A stretch of 64,000 nucleotides of DNA from Cinclus cinclus (lineage: Eukaryota; Chordata; Aves; Passeriformes; Cinclidae): contig NC_085051.1 in the NCBI RefSeq assembly GCF_963662255.1, positions 58,212,654 to 58,276,653 on the forward strand, in the 5' to 3' direction. A model generated the notes under the pieces. It had not been told where the DNA came from, made no database searches, and saw nothing but the letters and a program-made list of their open reading frames with translations. How positions within the stretch are numbered: the first letter of the stretch is position 1; every line of letters begins with the position of its first letter. This document shows positions 55,894-64,000 of this stretch, one piece after another. The translations under genes were made by a program, and so were the position numbers.

Positions 55894-58800
55894 ACTTGGA
55901 ATCTATTATGTCTAACCTAAATGTTAACAAAACTTCCAAAATTCCATTTGAATGTGAACTTCTGATTTCTCTTTGGTGTGTGTTGGGTAAATCGTCCCTT
56001 GGATTGTGAGCTTTCCTGAGGCATGGTTTGTATCTCTGTACTGAGTGTAGAACCATTCAATAAATACCAATTTGTGATTAAACTAATCAGTCTTGTTTCT
56101 AATTTCTAGCATAAAACTCCTGCCCCCGTGGATGTAGCTGTTACAGCCAGCACAATTAGGAGGCTCATGGCACATCACCCACCGAGCTGCTGTGAGCAAA
56201 GTAACTGTTTCTGTATAGCCAGTGAGCAGGAGAGGTGACTTGTTCTTTTATGGTATTTTAAGCACCTAGGAATGCCCAGTGGGCAGCACAGCACAAATGG
56301 TCTCACACAGCTTAGGGATGATGTCTGTTGTCATGGAATGAGAGCACTGTGATTTTGGCAAGGCAGGAAAGAACTCTGATTTTGGTTTAAGTATCTTTTT
56401 GTTGGAGTAGGAACTTCAGGACTCAAGAGTTCCAGCGTGATAGTGAAGTTTTATGTCCTAAATGTCACTGTTAAGCAGCCCTGAAACATGAAGCCATTCT
56501 GTCTGTGCTGCATCTTTGCACTTTGCCCCACCCCCCTGTGCAAACCCTTGCAGGGCAACTGTGAAAATGAGTGGAAGAAATGAGCAGTGGAGGTCACTTT
56601 GGTGAGCCTTTTTATCATGGTCTGTTGTGGTAACTGCACCAAGCTAACAGCTGAGAAGCTCTAGAGTGGGACAATCACAGTAGGTCACTTTAGTAGCTAA
56701 TATCTTTGTAAACACACACTGAGGGAGAAGCATTTTAATTTTTTAGATCGTTGTTCAAAGCAGCAGTACTTGTGTTATCTGTACTTTGTTAGTACCAAAG
56801 GTCTTGTAGATGCAGCATGGGAGATTTGCCTGGGGAAATGCATTTGAGCTTAGCTGGAGCAAATTAAAGGCTTCTTAATTTAAAAACAATTGAAAGCATT
56901 AAGGCACTCTTAAGCATGACACTGGTCATTGGTCTCATGGAATTCTAAGTGATGGGTGTAAGTAAATTAGTAAAAATAATCAACTTGAAAATGTGTTTGG
57001 TGTATTAGTTGCAGAATATATGGAAATCTTGCCCAAAGTCTTCTGTACATGTGGTACTTGATAAGAAAAAAGGAAATTTAGGAATGTCTGTATCTTACAG
57101 GTCTCTTTATAAGAACAGCAGAATAAATAACTGTTGAATGTATCACGTGGCTTCCTTCAGATCACAGATAAAGTAAGAAGATTTCTGGGATAAGTAAGAT
57201 GGTTTTATTCTGTTCAATAATCACATACTGCTCTTGACATACTGGATTTTTTTGTAGGTAAAAGAACTCAGAATGCGTGTACAATTGCAGCCAAAATACT
57301 GTAGCAATATTAAAAATATTGGATGTTATTTTAATACAGAGCTTCTTTCTATTTAGAGAATTTCAGTGCTACTCTGTCACACTTTGCAGTTGTTCAGGAG
57401 ACTTGTGGCATTTATTTCTATTTCCATTGTTCTTCTTTTTTAATGCTCTTTGATATATATGTAGTTCTGTAGTTAAATAGGAAAGACTTTTGCAGATGCT
57501 CTATGTGGAACTGCAGTATTTCTGTACAAATTAAGGTCATAGGCTTCCCACAAAGTTTTATTATCTGAACGTGTGCAAACTGCTCAGAGGAGCATGGTAA
57601 GAAGTTGTGAAGTGCAGGTATAAAGAAAAAAATCCCAATAAATGTGAAGTTGACAGCAAAAACTTCAGCCAGTAACAGCTGGATTGTAAAAATGGAGGAT
57701 CAAACCTTTCCTAGTAAAAGAGAAAGTTGTTCTGCACTGTTAAACTATCAGCATTAAGTTCCTTCATTTTTATGATCATGTGAGAGAGGGAAAAAAACCA
57801 AACCAACGTGAATGAAACCTGTTAATGTTCAATGCCTACTTGCATTTTCCCCAGCTCTGGGACATGCCTGTCCTCAAGTTTTGAAAATGGACATTTAATT
57901 ATTCAAACATAACTTCATGCTGATTTTAATAATTGCCTTGTGAGGGTTCTCACTGGAGAAGATACAAAGCCTGGCAGCCCTCAGGAATCCCGAACTGATG
58001 CATTCTCTCCACTGAAGTTCAGTGCTGATTTCTTGGATGTGCTCTGGGGATGTTTTGCAGCAGTGCAGTATCTTCTGGACATGAGTAGTGATGAAAATAT
58101 TCATGATGTAGAGCACTGTCAGAAACACTCGTGTGAGAAAAATCTCAGAATTGGGATTTCTGTCAGCTCTGCAAAAATAATATTAATTTTGTAGTCGCTT
58201 TTCCCAGTAACACCAGTAAAGAGATCAGTGCTCAGCTGGCCAAACTCTTGGCAGCGGCCTCAGTGGCCTCCAGGGAGGAGCAGCCCCATTTTTCCTGAAT
58301 AAATGATGTCCAGACCTTGTTGTACTTTGTGGCTGCAGATCTGAGCTGCAATCCCACGTGTTGCAGTGTGTGCAGCAATCAGTGATGCATTCACTGAGGG
58401 TGGTGTTGGCAGCCCAGCACCACCAGAGCAGGTTGAGCTCTCAGCTGAGGGAGCTGCTTCCCCCCAGCCCGGGAACTGTGGCATCTATCGAGCAATCTTT
58501 TAATGCCAGACAGAAAATGTTCCTTGTTTTAAGACTGATTTGGTCATCTTGTGTTTGGACAGAACAAGAGCTGTGTTGTAAGAGGCTATTTTTATTCTTT
58601 CTGGTATGTAATTTTATGATAGCTAACATATTTGTGTCAAATGTTAATGTTAGCTAATTTAGGAGCTACGTGCTTATTGCCAGGGTTTACTTAAGCATGG
58701 CTTCTAAAGCCAGTTTCTGTATGTTTTGGCACATGGTGTTATCTGAATATAGGTGTTTAATTTCTATTTTGTTGTCTAATAAAGGGATGCAGGATATAGA

Positions 58801-60180
58801 ATTTGATTACAAATACACTGAATTTCTCGTGTTACTTCTCAGAACTGCAAGATCACATTGGTGATGATAGCTACAGCTATCCTGGGGAATTCATGCAGTG
58901 TTGCAAAACAACTACACAGCACTGCAGGGAAGCTGAAGATTTGTGCAGCAGCTTTAATATAGATGTGGCAAAAGGTTCTGTCATCACCTGCAATCAAGTG
59001 ATCAGTCTGTCTTTCAAAACTCGAAGTAGGTGCTTGAAGTTTAATGAGAATTTAGTTACTGTTCTGGGTAGCACTGCTCACAGGGCTGCTGAAGGAGAGT
59101 GTTCTGATATATTTTTCAAAAGAACACTTTGGATACTAGCAGTAAAGGATCAGATCTTTACATCTAGCTGTCATGAGTTCTCTTTCAGGCTTTCTGAACA
59201 ACATTTTTCATGGCAGGCACAAGGCAGTGGTCAGTACCAGAAATGTATCCTGTGCATGTACACGATGTATGATCAGTGCATCAACCATTCCAGTGTTGCA
59301 AGCTTAAATTTTTAAAATCTCTATGCTTTTTAACTGGCTTCCAAATTATCTCTGCAGCATGCAGCCTGGTTTCTTGGCTTCTGAGGTGTAAACCTTATTC
59401 CTGATTTAAATTCTTTATCTGTGAAAGTTTTGATCTTTCAAGGGGAGAAAAAAAAATTTACAGGATTGAAGGAGTGGTTTTGTCAGTCAATGCAGTCAGT
59501 TTCCCATCCACAGATTGAATACATTTTATGTTCTTGAAATAAATGGAAAACATTTAAACTTACACCTGAATCTTTAAATAGTCTGTATTCTTCCTAACGA
59601 AGTCAAATGTCTAGTTTGTAATTACTGCTGCTTTAGTAAACTCCTGTCTAAATCAAATGTGCAGGGTAAACTTGAAAGCAAAATCCATGTGGGTTTGGGA
59701 GTGGCAATTACTGATTTCATTGCTATGAAAACCAACAGGAGAAAAAGTCTTTGAAGTTCTGCATGTTGTATTTGAAGAACCTTACTGCATTCTTCTGAGT
59801 AAATTAAGATGCTGAAATAGAAGATACTCCTCTGTAAATATTTAACTTCTAAGAGCTACTTTGTAGCAACTCTGTGATCACTTTTTCAGCCTTTTGTGAT
59901 ACCACACTGGGAGTAAATGTTTACTGAAGAGGTGTCTAATGCTGCCCATAGCTAAGATGGGAGTTGCTGCTGACACTGGAGAGCTGAAATGGGTGTTTCA
60001 CTTTGGTATAGAGAGCTAACTCTAGCTGGATTGATTTCTCTGCCTGTGTTAGATTCAGGGTTTTCTTGGTTTTTTGTAGTTTGGGTCATCTGTCATGGGC
60101 AACCTGAAGTAAGAATCTTCCCTGTTTTTCCTTTTATCCTACCTGTTGCTAGTTTGTATCTTAGAGTGATTTCTTCTCCT

Positions 60181-60210
60181 CCCCCCCCCCCCCCCCCCCC
60201 CCCCCGCCCC
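60181..60210. repeat. Homopolymer: 25 C
   Basis: An uninterrupted run of 25 C is followed by G and four more C. The minus strand is a G-run able to form a quadruplex. Run length may be inaccurate in an assembly. Confidence 0.9.
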
Positions 60211-63200
60211 ACTGCCTCCTGGTAAGACTTTTTGCTACAGCAGTAGCCAGGTAAGAAGGAAATAAAGCTCTTATGAAAAAGCTTGTGCAAGTGGCTTGCA
60301 GAGTTCAGGTTTTTACTGAAATGCATTTCTCCATAGTTGTAGAGATAAAGAACAGGGTTCTAACACTGATGGTGAGTCCTTGGACATGGTCCACCTGCCA
60401 GAAGAGGGGTGTGTCAGGCTTGCCAGCACCGATAGGCTGGTGATTAAAATACTTTATTGTTACAGATGCTGAGTGTAGAGCACCATGATTCAGCAGGGTC
60501 AGGACTATGGATTCACACTCCTTCCTTGTAACCCTCCAGAAGCACTGTGTATGACACTGCAGTCTGTGTGTCACTACCAGCCTGCAGCCTGGCACAAAGA
60601 GGGAAGCAGCAGCACTGCTGTTCAGCATGGCTGCTCAGCAAAAGCCGGTGAGGGCAGAGGTTACATAGCCTTTCTTCCAGGGCTTTTGCTTGTCCAAATT
60701 ATTTCAGTCACTGCAGGTTAATTTACTTTTCAGCCTCAGCTAACAAGATTGCAGTTAGTCAGTATTGATTCTTATTTAAAAGTATTAATGCCCTCAGTCT
60801 TTTGAATTAAATGTTTTGAGCTGTAAGTAGCTGCTGGTGGTCAGAATTTGCAGTTCAGGCAGTGATTAAATTCTGAGTTCTTTTCCTGCTCAGCCATCTT
60901 TTTCCAAAGCTGTTTTTCATTTGTCTGTCTTTTGGAGGTTATTATTCCAGGTGGCCAGGGAGTTGGCTGCCCCATCAACACTTAACCTGTGAATTAATTG
61001 CCAGACTGTGTTGTTTGCAGGAGTTTGTACCTTCAGGGATGTGCTTACCCCTGCAGTGCTCCTTTGTTGTGTCACCTCATTAGCTACAGCTATAAACAGA
61101 GCTGTGTTCTGTGACATTCAGAACTCTGACAGAGCAAAATGCATGGCTTTTTAGAGGGTTTTATTATTCTGGATCAATGGAAGATGTATTTGTGGGAGTG
61201 AACTGTCCTCTCCTTGCAAGCAGCACAACAGGATACACTGGTGTGAGGGCAGACACAAGCACTGGGCTGGGGGAAGCAGCTCTTGTTAAACCAGCTGATG
61301 GAAAACACATTTAGCTACATTTTGGTTCTGCCTCAAACAGCATTTCAGATTTGTTTCCATTCCTGATGTACAGAGGAAAGTGTTTGGGGGAAATAGGCTC
61401 TCACATGGTGGGCTTTGTTGACTGTGGAAACACCTGGGGTTAGAATTGAAACTGAGCTTTGAGCATTCTGCTAAAGTAGCTGGTGCTTCCTGAGCTGCTC
61501 TAGTCACCTGTTAATGCAGTCTGTCTCTGTTCTTTCTGAATGTAATTGAAGGAGCAGATTTCCTGCTTTTCTAAAATCCCAACAAAGAAGATAAATTTTA
61601 ACTCACAAAAATGTAGGCATCATGTGGGTGGGTTTTGAGGAGGTGTGTTTGGAATGCATCAGTTTTTGGGTGAAATCACTATAATCGAACCTACTTTTAA
61701 TCTGATGAAATTGGAATCCTAATGACTGATTGTTTTTGGATATGCAGACAATATGTGTACCAAGTTATGTCTAATTTTATGTAGCAATAAAGCACAACAT
61801 TCTCTTTCTAAACCCTTGGTTGGCTTGTTTTATCATGTTGCCTTAAATGGTCTTTTCAGTGGGCAGTTCCTACACTGTTTTTAGGGGAGACTTCAGGGGA
61901 TTTCAGTTTTTTCCTGTATCTGAAGATAGGCATGTGTTTGGACTACAAACTGTGTGATGCTGCTGCCTGCTTCATTCTAGTTGTCCATTTTTGGTTGGCA
62001 CAGCAACTCATAAGACCCATTTTTAAACAACAGTTTCAGAGTCCTTTAATAGCAATGTACTTGAAGATGAAAGAGCACTGTGTGGGGGTGGCTCCATCCA
62101 TCTGGAAATAGGAGACTTGGTTTGAGCTTGGTTGTAGATCCTGTGTTCCAAAATACTAGAATCTATTTACAGTAATGCAAGACTTAACTCTGCTACCACT
62201 TGTTTTCTGCAACTCTGGGTAATTTGACATAATAGGCAGGAAGATGCTCTAGAAAGGAAAGTTACAAGCAGTTGGTATCTCAGAATAGCTCTCAGTTCTT
62301 AAGTAGAAGTAACTTCCTTGCTGCATGTAACTTGAAAAACTGGTGGGCAGAGGAAAAGCTGGTCCTTGTCTTACAGACATGCAACTAAAAGGAAAAAGTG
62401 AGGGGGAGAGAACAGACTCTGTGCTGTGTTTTTGGTGCAATTACACATCAGAATTGTCACGACAATCAAAACTGTTTGTCTCTTTGTAATCTTTAAATTG
62501 TGTACTTCATTTTAAGGTCATGCTAAGATGCATTTCTGAATTCACTGTTTTGCATTCCCTTCTATGGCTGTGGTTTTATCTTCAGGAAGAGACTTGCAAA
62601 ACGGCCCTGGAGTGATTCCAAATCTTCCTCCTTAAGGGTGCCTGGGACTGCAGAGGCAGAGAGCATCCCAAGCAGTGCTGCATCCACATGGACAGTCACA
62701 CTCTCAGCATGTGGGGCTTTAACTTCAGGCCATCAAGCTATTTTTGGTGATGAGAAGTTACAAATGAATGACCCAATGTTTGGCATACTTCAGATCTGCG
62801 TGAGACATATTCTGCTTGGAATGTTTCCTTTTGGAGAGTCAGCACCAAATACAGATGAGTAGTATCACTTTTGGAGATGGCCTCGTGGACATCTGCCACA
62901 CAGGAAATTTCACATATGGGTTACTTCTGATAATCTTGCCATCATTTAATCAGCAGTACTAGCAGTTGTAAAGAGGGTATTATCCAAGCCAGTAACTTTT
63001 ATGACCATATTAAAGTAGCATAAAATTAATTATCTTGATGCAATAGGCTAAACTTGCTTTTTGAACTCTCTAACTGCAGAGTTTCATATTCTAAAACGTG
63101 TCCTGGTGCAGTCATGGAGATGAAATAAGTAAACCAGATTCTGGAGCCTACTGTTCTGTATTTTGTCACCTGCAGTTCACCTAGTCCCCTTCTTAATTCT

Positions 63201-64000
63201 CTTGAGCAAAGCTGCTGTATGTGGAGACTTGCTGACTAAATAATTGTAACAAGGAATGTGACATATCCAGCCTTAATAAACAGCAGAGTAGTGATTCATC
63301 AGGTGCTGAGTAACAGCCAGTGGATGTGTGAGACTTGAGGAAGCATCTTACTGAACAGGCTGCTCTTGAGTCATTGTTGGATCTGTACTTCTAAAACACT
63401 CCTTGGGTGGAGGGATGACTTGGGCTGTACACTCTTCTTCCAGCTCTTCTGTTCAGGCCCTGTGCTTCGGGTCTTAAGCAAGAATAAACCATTGAAACCT
63501 GAGCATGAAGTGTTTGAGCACAGCAAGAACTGGAGTTATGCATTCCAAGTGGATATTTGACTTTCTGCTGTATTATGTGTTCCTGTAACTGCCAGAGTAG
63601 GACAAAGTAGGTTAGTTGTGGAGCCTGAAGCAAGCAGTGCTGCTTTCCTGCTATCTTTAGATCTGAAACTTCCCCAGTGCTTTGGGCAGAAATAACCCAA
63701 GCGGGACTCTTGAATCACCTCTTGCTCAAATCTCTAATTCAGAAGATTTCACCCTGTCATTTGTTTGTCTTGCAAAGCATTTCCACATTTGAGATACACT
63801 GAAGTTAAAATTGACCATTTCCAAGCCAGCTAAAAAAGCCAATTTTAATTTAAGGGAAGGGGATCCAAGCCTTACTTCTGTAGGAAGGTATGCTGCCTTT
63901 CAAACCTCTGTGTTGGCTGCCTGATCAGGTCTGTGGGCTTTAATCAAACTCCTGTCCTTAGATGTTGTTTAAACCTGCAGGATATGGGAGTATCTATAAC

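Larger units (their letters stand above)
54680..64000 (+). other. No recognisable gene; probable 5' intron of divergent gene
   Basis: I find no GGPS1 coding exon or other known protein here on either strand. The stretch holds a G/T-rich block (55.1-55.28 kb), one CR1 fragment (55.59-55.89 kb), a 25-nt C run (60.18 kb) and ordinary AT-rich sequence. An open frame at 58803-59315 resembles no family I know. Confidence 0.5.

Noticed and set aside
54680..64000. Search for GGPS1 coding exons (FARM/SARM prenyltransferase motifs, DDxxD)
   Set aside because: No frame with aspartate-rich motifs or GGPS1-like sequence was found. Coding exons must lie beyond 64 kb if the gene is GGPS1.
1..64000. tRNA, rRNA, CRISPR arrays, bacterial-type operons or phage genes
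   Set aside because: None seen. The window is ordinary vertebrate nuclear DNA with spliced genes and CR1 elements.

Overview
The window is nuclear DNA from a bird. Two things show this: CR1 retrotransposon 3' ends on both strands, with the usual ATTCTGTG-type terminus, and a compact vertebrate gene of about 45 kb. I recognise one gene with confidence, ARID4B (SAP180 / BRCAA1, the ARID- and Tudor-domain subunit of the SIN3A-HDAC corepressor). It lies complete on the minus strand. I rebuilt 24 coding exons from splice sites, reading phase and remembered similarity to mammalian ARID4B. The start codon is at 53056-53054, the stop codon is at 9079-9077, and every intron phase closes. The reading frame is 1277 codons plus stop, or 1256 if a 63-nt cassette exon is skipped.

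Layout. 1 to about 7.3 kb is sequence downstream of ARID4B with no gene I can name; it holds a doubtful two-exon ORF (5.49-5.80 kb) and a minus-strand poly(A)-signal cluster at 3.83 kb. About 7.3-9.08 kb is the ARID4B 3' UTR with several candidate poly(A) signals. 9.08-53.06 kb holds the coding exons and introns, with seven CR1 fragments and an unexpected CpG island at 31.15-31.69 kb inside intron 11. 52.8-54.6 kb is the main CpG island: ARID4B exons 1 and 2, an array of CCAAT boxes, and the start of a divergent plus-strand transcript. 54.6-64 kb has no recognisable coding exon. In mammals the gene head-to-head with ARID4B is GGPS1, so this is probably its 5' non-coding exon(s) and first intron. 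That is inferred from synteny; no GGPS1 protein sequence is visible.

How the parts work together. The shared CpG island probably drives ARID4B leftward and the divergent gene rightward. ARID4B protein carries, in order, an N-terminal Tudor module, an RBB1NT region, an ARID DNA-binding domain, a chromo-barrel, a long acidic/serine-rich linker with an LxCxE pocket-protein motif, a basic nuclear-localisation-type segment and a C-terminal helical region of the kind used for SIN3/SDS3 contact. The points most worth following up are the cassette exon at 14471-14533, the intronic CpG island carrying two strong minus-strand splice donors (a possible promoter for an N-truncated ARID4B), and the regularly spaced CCAAT array.
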